A DNA stretch of 64,000 bases from Crossiella sp. SN42 (GTDB lineage: Bacteria > Actinomycetota > Actinomycetes > Mycobacteriales > Pseudonocardiaceae). Under the pieces are notes generated by a model, which was not told where the DNA came from, made no database searches, and was given only the letters and a program-made list of their open reading frames with translations. This document shows, one piece after another, positions 18,996 through 26,709 of this stretch. Within the stretch, counting starts at the first letter, position 1. Each line of letters opens with the position of its first letter. The stretch lies in NCBI RefSeq assembly GCF_023897065.1, contig NZ_JAMHIV010000021.1:1-64000 (forward strand), written 5' to 3'. A program made the translations under genes and the position numbers.

Positions 18996-20606
18996 GTGTA
19001 CCAGCAGGATCCGAATCCCACGGGGTCGCTGTTGCTCTCCGCGTTGCTCGCGCTGCTGCCGCTGGTGGTGCTGCTCGTGCTGCTCGGCGTCTTCCGCTGG
19101 CAGGCGCACTGGGCCGGGCTGACCACGCTGGCGCTCTCGCTGGCGATCGCGGTGCTCGGCTACTCGATGCCGCTGGGACTGGCGCTCAACTCCGCCGCCT
19201 ACGGCGCGGGGCAGAGCGTGCTGGTGGTCCTGTGGATCACCTTCAACGCGATCTGGATCTACAACCTGACCGTGCACAGCGGCCACTTCGCGGTGCTGCG
19301 CCGGGCGTTCAGCTCGATCAGCGACGACCCGCGCACCCAGGCGATCGTCATCGCGTTCTCCTTCGGCGCGCTGCTGGAAGCGCTTGCCGGGGGCGGCGGG
19401 CCGGTGGCGATCTGCTCGGTGATGCTCATCGCGCTGGGCGTGCACCCGCTCAAGGCGGCCACGCTGGCCCTGGTCGCGGACACCGCGCCGGTGGCCTTCG
19501 GCGGCATGGGCAACCCGATCACCGTGCTCAGCTCGGTCACCGGCCTCTCCGCCGAGGCCTACGGCGCGATGGCCGGGCGGCAGGTCTCCATCCTGGCCGT
19601 GCTGATCCCGTTCCTGCTGGTCTTCATCGCCGACGGCAGGCGGGGGCTGCGCGAGGCCTGGCCGGTGGCGCTGGCCGCCGGGCTGTCCTTCGGCCTCGCC
19701 CAGTTCGTGGTCTCCAACTACATCTCCTACCGGCTCTGCGACATCATCGCCGCGATCGTCTCGGTCGGCGCGGTGCTGGTGGTGACCAAGCTCCGCACAC
19801 CCCGGCCGGTCACCGTGCTCGCGCGCACCGGCGGCGCGGGTGAACCCGAGCCGCAACCGGACTCCCGCCGGGACACCGCGGTCGCCTTCGCCCCGTACGC
19901 GATCATCGTGGCGGTCTTCTCGCTGGCCCAGTTCGACGCGGTGAAGGCGCTGCTGAACCAGGCCACCTGGGTGTTCCAGTGGCCGGGCCTGCAGGTGGCC
20001 ACGGCCAGTGGGAAAGCGGTCTCCACCAGCTACACCTTCAACATCGGCTCGGCCACCGGCACCCTGCTGCTGATCTCCGGCCTGCTGGTCCTGCCGGTGC
20101 TGCGGATCTCCCCGCTGACCGCGCTGCGCGTCTACGGCCGGACCATCCGCCAGTTCGGCTGGGCGATCCTGGCCATCCTCAGCGTGTTCGCGCTCTCCTA
20201 CGTGATGAACCTGTCCGGCCAGATCATCACCCTCGGCGTGTGGCTGGCCGGCGCCGGCGCGTTCTTCGCCTTCCTGTCCCCGATCGTCGGCTGGTTCGGC
20301 GTCACCATCACCGGCACCGACGCGGGCGCCAACGCCCTCTTCGGCGGGTTGCAGACCACCGCGGCCCAGCAGGTCGGCGCCTCGCCGATCCTGTTCGGCG
20401 CGAGCAACTCCTCCGGCGGCGTGATGGCCAAGATGATCTCGCCGCAGAACCTGGCCATCGGCACCGCCGCGGTCGGCCTGGTGGGCAAGGAGGGCGACCT
20501 GTTCCGCCGGGTGTTCGGCTGGAGCCTGTCGCTGCTGCTGGCCATGTGCGTGCTCAGCTACCTGCAGTCGACCCCCGTGCTGGGCTGGATGGTCCCCAGC
20601 CCCTAA
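18996..20606 (+). CDS. L-lactate permease (LctP) family transporter
   Basis: 536 residues and about 12-14 membrane helices. Family features: GALLEALAGGGGPVAICSVMLIALG, ALVADTAPVAFGGMGNPITVL and GTDAGANALFGGLQTTAAQQVG with SSGGVMAKMISPQNLAIG near the end. LctP proteins carry lactate or glycolate with protons. The placement between kduI and a GH88 hydrolase suggests that this paralogue imports a sugar acid such as the unsaturated uronate product, which is inference from context. The GTG start has GAGGAGG upstream. The stop is 49 bp before the GH88 start, likely one transcript. Confidence 0.85.
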   Translation: MYQQDPNPTGSLLLSALLALLPLVVLLVLLGVFRWQAHWAGLTTLALSLAIAVLGYSMPLGLALNSAAYGAGQSVLVVLWITFNAIWIYNLTVHSGHFAVLRRAFSSISDDPRTQAIVIAFSFGALLEALAGGGGPVAICSVMLIALGVHPLKAATLALVADTAPVAFGGMGNPITVLSSVTGLSAEAYGAMAGRQVSILAVLIPFLLVFIADGRRGLREAWPVALAAGLSFGLAQFVVSNYISYRLCDIIAAIVSVGAVLVVTKLRTPRPVTVLARTGGAGEPEPQPDSRRDTAVAFAPYAIIVAVFSLAQFDAVKALLNQATWVFQWPGLQVATASGKAVSTSYTFNIGSATGTLLLISGLLVLPVLRISPLTALRVYGRTIRQFGWAILAILSVFALSYVMNLSGQIITLGVWLAGAGAFFAFLSPIVGWFGVTITGTDAGANALFGGLQTTAAQQVGASPILFGASNSSGGVMAKMISPQNLAIGTAAVGLVGKEGDLFRRVFGWSLSLLLAMCVLSYLQSTPVLGWMVPSP

Positions 20607-20655
20607 GACCCTGGGCGCCACCCCTTCCTGTGAGGCAACCCCGAGAGGAACAACG

Positions 20656-21879
20656 ATGACAGCGCTATCCCGACGTGTGCTGCTCACCGGCGCGGCGGCG
20701 ACCGCGGGCGCACTGGCCATGCCGCCAGGCGCGGCGCCGGCCGCCCCGGCAGAGGCGGCGTTCGCGCCGAACCCGGCCCGGCTGCGCCAGACCCTGGACT
20801 ACGCGGTCGCCAAGCTGCGCACGACCGCGCCGACCGTGGCCACGTTCCCCGAGGAGACCAAGTTCGAGAAGTGGATCCCGGTCAACGACGGCGGCTGGGT
20901 CGGCGGCTTCTGGCCCGGCCTGCTCTGGCTGGGCTTCGTGGACAGCAAGGACCCGCGGTTCGAGAAGTGGGCCCGCGAGGCCGCGCTGCGACTGACCCCG
21001 CGCATCCCGGACACCGGCACCCACGACATGGGCTTCCTGTTCTACCCGTCCTGGGTCACCGCCTACCGGCTCACCGGGGAGACCTCCTGGCGGGACGGCG
21101 CGGTGCAGGCCGCGGAGTCGCTGAGCAAGCGGTACAACAGCGCGGGCAAGTTCATCAGGGCCTGGGGCTCGCTGGGTTCCACCGGCAACGCGGGCCGCAC
21201 CATCATCGACACGATGATGAACCTGGACCTGCTGTACTGGGCCACCGAGGTCAGCGGGAACGGCAAGTACGCCGAGATCGCCTCCAGTCACGCCCGCACC
21301 ACGAGCAAGCACTTCATCCGGCCGGACGGCTCCACCCCGCACGTGTTCGACTTCGACCCGGTCAGCGGCGCGCCGATCGGCCCGAACACGGTGCAGGGCT
21401 ACAGCCCCACCTCCTGCTGGTCGCGCGGGCAGGCGTGGGGGATCTACGGCTTCACCACCACCTACCGGCGCACCAAGGACCGCGAGTTCCTCACCGCGGC
21501 GACCAGGATGGCCGATCACGTGCTGCCGTACCTGGCGGAGAGCCCGGTGCCGATCTGGGACTACCGCTCCCCGCTGGCGCCGCACGACATCAGGGACTCC
21601 TCGGCGGGCGCGATCACCGCCTGCGCGCTGCTGGACCTGGCCAAGATCACCGGCAACCCGCGCTACCAGAGCACGGCGCTGACCGTGCTGGACGCGCTGT
21701 CCCGCACCTGTCTGACCACCAGGTCGGAGCGGCACGACGCGGTGCTGGCCCGCGGCACCAAGAACCGTCGCGCGGAGAACGGCATCGAGGTGTCGCTGCC
21801 CTACGGCGACTACTACCTGATGGAGGCCATCCTCCGCGTGCTCAAGCCCAGGGAGATCGCCAAGGCCATCGGCCTCTGA
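20656..21879 (+). CDS. Exported glycoside hydrolase family 88 (unsaturated glucuronyl hydrolase)
   Basis: 407 residues with a Tat-like signal (SRRVLLTGAAATAGALAM; cleavage near residue 30) and an alpha6/alpha6-barrel GH88 domain. The two catalytic/binding aspartates of the family are placed at Asp124 (GTHDMGFLFY) and Asp185 (RTIIDTMMNLDLLYW). The motif GGWVGGFWPGLLWL is also typical. The enzyme removes the unsaturated uronic acid left at the non-reducing end by polysaccharide lyases (from glycosaminoglycans, gellan, ulvan or similar). The released sugar rearranges to the KduI substrate. With an exported hydrolase, import by the neighbouring permease would link the steps. No lyase gene is in the window, so the polymer is unknown. 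Confidence 0.9.
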   Translation: MTALSRRVLLTGAAATAGALAMPPGAAPAAPAEAAFAPNPARLRQTLDYAVAKLRTTAPTVATFPEETKFEKWIPVNDGGWVGGFWPGLLWLGFVDSKDPRFEKWAREAALRLTPRIPDTGTHDMGFLFYPSWVTAYRLTGETSWRDGAVQAAESLSKRYNSAGKFIRAWGSLGSTGNAGRTIIDTMMNLDLLYWATEVSGNGKYAEIASSHARTTSKHFIRPDGSTPHVFDFDPVSGAPIGPNTVQGYSPTSCWSRGQAWGIYGFTTTYRRTKDREFLTAATRMADHVLPYLAESPVPIWDYRSPLAPHDIRDSSAGAITACALLDLAKITGNPRYQSTALTVLDALSRTCLTTRSERHDAVLARGTKNRRAENGIEVSLPYGDYYLMEAILRVLKPREIAKAIGL

Positions 21880-21903
21880 CGCCTGCCCGGTCGCGGTGCC
21901 CCG

Positions 21904-23301
21904 TCAGCCGGTCCGGCGGCGGCGGGGCAGCGCGGCGACCACGATCACCCCGCACAGCAACAGGATCATCCCGGTCCACAGCAACGGAACGGTGGAGTAC
22001 GCCGCGTTGGTGTAGGCCAGCGGCGGCGGCGCGTCCTTGCCCCGAGCAGGCGGCGGCGCGGGCGCCGCTGCGGGCGAGCTCGTCGCCGGCGTCACCGCCT
22101 TGCACACGTACCCACCGGCCGGGGCCGCCGCCCGGACCACCTGCTCGCCCAACGAGATCTGCACCAGCGAACTCGGCAAACCGGACAGCTTCAACGCATC
22201 CGTGGGCAGCAGCGCGACGTCCAGCAGCCGCGCCACCGCGCCCACCGCCGCCCCGTCCCGCTTCTCGTTCACCTGCGCGATGGTCAGCCGCAGAATCCCG
22301 ATGTCCAGCTGCCGCAACGCATCCCCACCCGGCAGCGGTCCGCTCACCGGCACGTCCAGCTTCGGCGCCGCCGCGTCCAGCTTGCCGATCTCCTTGCCAC
22401 CACGGGAGATCCGCAACACCGGAGCCTCGTACTTCACCGTCGAGGTCTTGGCCTCACCGGTGGAGGTCGCCACCAGCTTCGGCGCGCTGACCACGTCGAT
22501 CCGCACCTCACCCGGCGTGCCCGCCAGCAACTGGATGCTCGCCACCTGCACCGTCGAGGTCGCCTGCACCGCTTTCCCTTGCCGCCCAGGCACATCTACC
22601 AGCCGAACGGTGGACCGCGCACTCAACGTCTCCGGCAGCCGCAACAACGACCCACCCCCGGGCAACAGCCCCGGGATCGCCGGAATGACGTTCACCGCCG
22701 ACAAGCTCGCCAGCGAGGTCCGGGCATCGGAGATCGGCTCCACACAGGGCCCGAGCTTCTCGTCCCACCGCGCGTGCACACTGCCCTCGAGCAGCCCCAG
22801 CTTCACCAGCGCGTCCAGCGGCGAGGCAGGCGGCGTCAGCCCACCGGTGAGCGGCTGCGGATTGTCCGGGATCGCCATCTGCGCCAACGCCCCCGGCAAC
22901 CGGGGCGCCCGCCCGTTCACCGCGAACCCGGCAGGCGAGGACTCCGCGATGGCCCGCTCGAAGAACTGCACCGCCTGCGAGTTCACCTGCGCCGAAGCCA
23001 GCCCCAGCCCCAGCTCACCCACGGCCTGTTTGGGCAGCTTCTTCTCGTCCTCATCGGTCAGCCCAGGCGAGTTGGTCTGCACCGCCCCCGGCAACACCCG
23101 GATGATCCCCAGCCCCGTCCCCGCATCCGCCACCAGCGGCGGGAACTTGGGCGCGTTCGGATCGGTGAGCGGCGGCTGGTTCGGATCCACCGGCCCCGGC
23201 ACCGGCGTGGTCGGCGGCGGCGCCGCCCCGGCCACCGGCCCCAGCGCGAGCAGCACGACAGCAGGCAGAGCACAGACAACGGATAGGCGGCGTGCACGCA
23301 T
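21904..23301 (-). CDS. Secreted, membrane-anchored surface protein, unknown function
   Basis: 465 residues. N-terminal signal peptide (MRARRLSVVCALPAVVLLALGPVAGAA), Pro-rich spacer, then a large beta-rich domain with SAQVNSQAVQFF and two or more repeats of a RISRGGKEIG-like strand; near the end a Pro/Ala-rich linker and one membrane helix followed by RRRR. The layout resembles choice-of-anchor or sortase-type proteins, but no LPxTG-like motif is seen before the helix, so anchoring is by the helix itself. The ATG at 23301 is used because GAGGAGG lies upstream and a signal peptide follows. Function unknown. Confidence 0.65.
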   Translation of the reverse strand: MRARRLSVVCALPAVVLLALGPVAGAAPPPTTPVPGPVDPNQPPLTDPNAPKFPPLVADAGTGLGIIRVLPGAVQTNSPGLTDEDEKKLPKQAVGELGLGLASAQVNSQAVQFFERAIAESSPAGFAVNGRAPRLPGALAQMAIPDNPQPLTGGLTPPASPLDALVKLGLLEGSVHARWDEKLGPCVEPISDARTSLASLSAVNVIPAIPGLLPGGGSLLRLPETLSARSTVRLVDVPGRQGKAVQATSTVQVASIQLLAGTPGEVRIDVVSAPKLVATSTGEAKTSTVKYEAPVLRISRGGKEIGKLDAAAPKLDVPVSGPLPGGDALRQLDIGILRLTIAQVNEKRDGAAVGAVARLLDVALLPTDALKLSGLPSSLVQISLGEQVVRAAAPAGGYVCKAVTPATSSPAAAPAPPPARGKDAPPPLAYTNAAYSTVPLLWTGMILLLCGVIVVAALPRRRRTG

Positions 23302-23491
23302 CAGCCCGGGTCCTCCTCGCGGCAGCACGGGCGACGCGGTCGATGAGACCGACGTCACGCAAGGCCTAACGACGGGGGTACCAACGGGTAACGCAACCGA
23401 CCGTGCGAGCTACGGAAAACCAGGTCTGAACTGGGAAGATCAGACCTGGCTTGGGCGTGCCGGACAGCTACCGCTAGACTCTGCTCGTCTC

Positions 23492-23565
23492 GCCGCCTTA
23501 GCTCAGTCGGCTAGAGCGACGCACTCGTAATGCGTAGGTCAAGGGTTCGACTCCCTTAGGCGGCT
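23492..23565 (+). tRNA. tRNA-Thr (anticodon CGT)
   Basis: 74 nt cloverleaf: acceptor GCCGCCT/AGGCGGC, D-arm GCTC...GAGC, anticodon stem ACGCA/TGCGT with loop CTCGTAA (anticodon CGT at 23526-23528), T-arm containing GGGTTCGACTCCC, discriminator T. The 3' CCA is not encoded. It reads ACG codons. Confidence 0.95.
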
Positions 23566-23574
23566 CAGCGAGAT

Positions 23575-23610
23575 GACCAGGGCGTTTCCGTTCGCGGAGA
23601 CGCCCTGGTC
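23575..23610 (+). terminator. Terminator after tRNA-Thr
   Basis: Inverted repeat GACCAGGGCGT / ACGCCCTGGTC (11 bp) starting 10 nt after the tRNA, followed by TGTTT. Confidence 0.85.
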
Positions 23611-23648
23611 TGTTTCCCGGGTCGCGGCTCGCCCTGGCGCGTCTTGGG

Positions 23649-24299
23649 TCACCGGGCCGTCGTCGGCCGGTGCGTGTAGGTGAGGGTGTACCGCCAGAAG
23701 AGGCGTCTCCGGATGACGGCTCCAGGCAACAGGCGCTGCGCCTCGCGCTTGATCTCGGCGAGCGTCATCCGCGGCTGCGCCACCGGTGCCGTGTTGACCT
23801 GGGGAACGGGGCGCGTGCGGTGGCGGGCGATCGCTTTGACGGCCGCGTTCGCGGCGAGGTTGGCCGGGATCGCGATCAGGTCGGGCAGGTAGTCGGCCAG
23901 GGTCGCTTGCCGGTAACAGCCCACGATTGCCAGGACCCCGTCCGGCGCCAGGGCCTCGCGCAGTCTGGTGACCGTCGCGGCGAAGGGCATGTGGTGGATG
24001 CTGGCGATGCAGCAGATGTAGTCGTAGCTCTGCTCGCCCAGGTCGCAGTCAGCGAGGTCCGCCTGGAGGTAGTCGATGTTGGGCGTTCCTGCCGACAGGG
24101 CACGGGCGGTGGCGATGACCGCTGGGTCCTGGTCGATGCCCACGACCGCGTGGGCGCGTTGGGCCAGCCGCCTCGCGAACAGGCCGGTCCCGCAGCCGGC
24201 GTCGAGTGCCCGCCCGCAGCTGGGTGGGACTTGGCGGAGCAGGAACCGGTGGTAGAAGTCGTTGTGGTTGAACCCGGGGCTGGAACCGGTGCTGGTCAT
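23649..24299 (-). CDS. Class I SAM-dependent methyltransferase
   Basis: 216 residues. Motif I ALDAGCGTGLFARRLA, the acidic residue after beta2 (VVGIDQDP), motif II DLADCDLGEQSYDYICCIASIHHMP and motif III LREALAPDGVLAIVGCY define a type-11 methyltransferase. The C-terminal 70 residues are basic and may bind the substrate. The substrate is not evident. It is monocistronic, between tRNA-Thr and a divergent Cys-rich protein gene. Confidence 0.8.
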   Translation of the reverse strand: MTSTGSSPGFNHNDFYHRFLLRQVPPSCGRALDAGCGTGLFARRLAQRAHAVVGIDQDPAVIATARALSAGTPNIDYLQADLADCDLGEQSYDYICCIASIHHMPFAATVTRLREALAPDGVLAIVGCYRQATLADYLPDLIAIPANLAANAAVKAIARHRTRPVPQVNTAPVAQPRMTLAEIKREAQRLLPGAVIRRRLFWRYTLTYTHRPTTAR

Positions 24300-24385
24300 A
24301 GGGGCAGTGATCCTTGTCGTGGTGGCTCATGTCGATGTGCGGCAGGCAGGCCCGGTTCTGTCGGGGTGATCCGGAAGATGGCGGG

Positions 24386-24691
24386 GTGACTTCAGCGATG
24401 GCGCGATGCGAACGTTGTGACCTGCCCGTGGGCCAGTGTCCGCACACCCGGCGGCGGGTCGTGGTGCGCACCGAACCGGATCTCATCCTGGTCAGCCGGA
24501 CCAACACCGCGCACCTGCCCGGCGCCTGCAACCACGACGCCCCGCCGGACTACCGGGGCTGGGGTGAGATCCGTGGGGTGCCGCGGGCGTGGGAGCGGCT
24601 GGGCAATGCCGAGGCCATTCCGGCGACCGGTGGGGACAATCCCGCGCGGGTGGCGGACAAGCGGTGCCGGCACTGCGCCGCGTCGTTCTGA
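24386..24691 (+). CDS. Small Cys-rich (zinc-ribbon-like) hypothetical protein
   Basis: 101 residues. An N-terminal CERCDLPVGQCPH and a C-terminal KRCRHCAASF supply two CxxC pairs likely to bind zinc; the middle has GACNHDAPPDYRGWGEI. The GTG at 24386 has GGAAG 9 nt upstream, and an ATG 12 nt later is possible. No function is known. The protein ends 6 bp from the convergent DinB gene. Confidence 0.6.
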   Translation: MTSAMARCERCDLPVGQCPHTRRRVVVRTEPDLILVSRTNTAHLPGACNHDAPPDYRGWGEIRGVPRAWERLGNAEAIPATGGDNPARVADKRCRHCAASF

Positions 24692-24697
24692 GCCCGG

Positions 24698-25201
24698 TCA
24701 GCCCATCGACTTCTGGCCGTCCAGCGCCTCGCGGATGATGTCCGCGTGCCCGGCGTGCTGGGCGGTTTCGGCGATCAGGTGGGTGATCACCCGGCGGGCG
24801 GTCCACGAGCCCTTCTCGAACCAGGGGGCCTCGGGCAGGGGGTGGGCCACGTCCAGGCTGGGCAGGGTGGTGATCAGGTTGTCGGTGCGCTGGGCGGTTT
24901 CGGCGTAGCGGGCCAGCAGCACCGCCAGGGTCTCCCCGGGCTTGGGGGTGAAGGTGTCGGTCCAGGTTTCGCCGTTTTCCTCGTCCCAGGTCATCACCTC
25001 CTGGCCGTGCTGGATGAAGTGGGTCCAGCCCGCCTCGGCGCCGTCGACGTGCTTGATCAGGCCGGCCAGGGTGAGCTCGCTGGCGGTGGTGCGTTGCGTG
25101 GCCTGGGCATCGGTGAGGTTCTGGGTGGTCAGGCGGAGGAAGTTCCGGGCGTTGGCGAGCGCGTCGAGCAGGTCGGCGCGCTCGCCCGTCGGGGTGGTCA
25201 T
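24698..25201 (-). CDS. DinB/DUF664 family protein (copy 2)
   Basis: 167 residues, four-helix-bundle DinB-like fold. The expected metal-binding histidines are at LIKHVDGAE and in ETAQHAGHADIIRE. Such proteins include mycothiol/bacillithiol-dependent S-transferases, so a thiol-dependent detoxification role is possible in this mycothiol-making phylum; substrate unknown. It is a tandem paralogue of the gene just upstream (6-bp spacing), and the last ~30 residues are nearly identical in both. Confidence 0.8.
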   Translation of the reverse strand: MTTPTGERADLLDALANARNFLRLTTQNLTDAQATQRTTASELTLAGLIKHVDGAEAGWTHFIQHGQEVMTWDEENGETWTDTFTPKPGETLAVLLARYAETAQRTDNLITTLPSLDVAHPLPEAPWFEKGSWTARRVITHLIAETAQHAGHADIIREALDGQKSMG

Positions 25202-25207
25202 CCCGGG

Positions 25208-25732
25208 TCAGCCCATCGACTTCTGGCCGTCGAGGGACTCGCGGATGATGTCCGCGTGGCCCGCGTGCTGCGCGGTCTCGGCGATCAGGTGGGCGAAGAC
25301 CCGGCGGGCGGACCAGGTGGTGCCCGGCTCGAACCAGGGGGCCTCGGGCAGCGGGTGGGCCAGGTCGAGGCTGGGCAGGCTGGCGATCAGCTCGTCGGTG
25401 CGCTCGGCGATCTCGGCGTAGCGGGCCAGCAGCACCTCCAGGGTCTCCGCCTCGCTGATGTGCCAGGCCTCGGCCCAGTCGGTCTCGTCGATCGCCATGG
25501 CCGAGGGGCCTTCCAGGATGAAGTCGACCCAGCCCTTCTCGGTGTTCGCCACGTGCTTGATCAGCTTGGCGATGGTCAGCTCGCTGACGGTGGTGTTCTT
25601 GTTCGCCTGCTCGTCGGTCAGCCCCTGCGCGGTGTGCCGGAGGAAGAACCGGGTCTTGCCCAGGGCCTCCAGCAGGTCGGCGCGCTCGCCGGTCAGAGTG
25701 GTGTCGGTGCTGATCGGTGCGGAGCTGGTCAT
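25208..25732 (-). CDS. DinB/DUF664 family protein (copy 1)
   Basis: 174 residues, same fold and His pattern as its neighbour (LIKHVANTE and ETAQHAGHADIIRE), with a slightly longer N-terminus and an extra residue in the PWFEPGTTWSARR loop. First gene of a two-gene operon. Upstream, the minus strand has a candidate -10 TATAAG embedded in the A/T-rich stretch CCTATAAGGCTCATAA, unusual in this GC-rich genome. A thiol-dependent transferase role is inferred from the family only. Confidence 0.8.
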   Translation of the reverse strand: MTSSAPISTDTTLTGERADLLEALGKTRFFLRHTAQGLTDEQANKNTTVSELTIAKLIKHVANTEKGWVDFILEGPSAMAIDETDWAEAWHISEAETLEVLLARYAEIAERTDELIASLPSLDLAHPLPEAPWFEPGTTWSARRVFAHLIAETAQHAGHADIIRESLDGQKSMG

Positions 25733-25846
25733 CGGATCTGCCTTCCTCGTTTGGGCTGCTGAGGACTACGTTATGAGCCTTATAGGTCAGCTACGGTCCT
25801 AATTTGGAAACGAGTTTGGGCACGTTTTCCGGCGGGGCATGCTGGG

Positions 25847-26305
25847 GTGGTGACCACCGCCGCGGTGACCGAGCCGACCGGGCGCAGGCTGACCGTGGCC
25901 TGCCTGGCCGGGTTGCTGCCCGGACTGGTGATGTGGCTGGTCAACGCGCTGATCACCGGCCAGGTGCTGTGCACCAACCAGGGCTTCAACTGCCTCGGCG
26001 TGGCGCTGCTGGCCTTCCCGCTGGGCGTGGTGTTCGGCGCGGGGCTGGCCTGGCTGGCGCTGCACCTGGCCGGGGTCGGGCAGGCGTGGCGGATCGCGCT
26101 GCTCGGGCCGGCCGGGATCTGGGCGGTGGGCCGGGTGCTGACCGAGCTGTCCGTGCCGCTGCCGCAGCCGGTGTTGCTGCTGCTCTACGGGATGCTCGGC
26201 TACCTGGTCGCCGCCTTCGCCACCGCGTCCAGGGTGGCCTGGCCGTGGCGGCTCGGGGTGACGCTGCTGGTGCTCGTGCCCGCGCTGCTGCTGACCGCGG
26301 GCTGA
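25847..26305 (+). CDS. Small integral membrane protein, unknown function
   Basis: 152 residues, four predicted membrane helices: GLLPGLVMWLVNALI, VALLAFPLGVVFGAGLAWLAL, ALLGPAGIWAVGRVL, VLLLLYGMLGYLVAAFATA, with a last hydrophobic segment at the C-terminus. Two Cys (VLCTNQGFNCLG) in an extracytoplasmic loop could pair. Two consecutive GTG codons offer alternative starts. No family recognised. Confidence 0.6.
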   Translation: MVTTAAVTEPTGRRLTVACLAGLLPGLVMWLVNALITGQVLCTNQGFNCLGVALLAFPLGVVFGAGLAWLALHLAGVGQAWRIALLGPAGIWAVGRVLTELSVPLPQPVLLLLYGMLGYLVAAFATASRVAWPWRLGVTLLVLVPALLLTAG

Positions 26306-26309
26306 CCGC

Positions 26310-26708
26310 TCAGGGCAACAGGCGGAAGTGCAGGCAGACCACCTCGGTCTGGTCCCCGACCTCGGCGCCTGCCTCCGTCCAGAACTTGGCGTGCGCCTGC
26401 CGCCAGTGCTCGATCGAGGTGAAGCCCTCGCCCTCGGCCTGGGCGAACTCCCAGCTGACCTCGGCGAAGGGCACGACCTCGGCCTTGGTCACCTCGGCGG
26501 TGCCGATCCGCTTGCCCTCGCTGTCCACCAGCGCCAGCAGCTCGCCGATGTGCTCCACCGGCTCGCCCTCGGCCTGGTAGTCGGCCACCAGCAGTCCCGC
26601 GGTGGCCCGCTTGTCACCCTTGAGCACGCACTCGTTGAGCCAGTCCCGCATCTCGCCGGGCATGCCCAGCTCCAGCACCCGCAGGCCGTCCAACCGGTCC
26701 CAGGCCAT
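26310..26708 (-). CDS. ASCH domain protein
   Basis: 132 residues of the ASCH (PUA-like) fold: LRVLELGMPGEMRDWLNECVLKGDKRATAGLL, where the GxKRAT segment is characteristic, and the later TEVVCLHFRLLP strand. ASCH proteins are thought to bind RNA or act as amidohydrolases on modified nucleosides (YqfB). The start lies 1 bp after the CNNM stop, so it is co-translated with the preceding transporter-like gene. The biological link is not evident. Confidence 0.8.
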   Translation of the reverse strand: MAWDRLDGLRVLELGMPGEMRDWLNECVLKGDKRATAGLLVADYQAEGEPVEHIGELLALVDSEGKRIGTAEVTKAEVVPFAEVSWEFAQAEGEGFTSIEHWRQAHAKFWTEAGAEVGDQTEVVCLHFRLLP

Positions 26709-26709
26709 C

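Noticed and set aside
21904-23301. Sortase-anchored LPxTG protein
   Set aside because: A C-terminal helix and Arg tail are present, but no LPxTG-like motif precedes the helix.
24698-25732. SOS damage-inducible function from the DinB name
   Set aside because: The family name is historical; no LexA-type box was seen upstream, and the fold points to thiol-dependent transferases.
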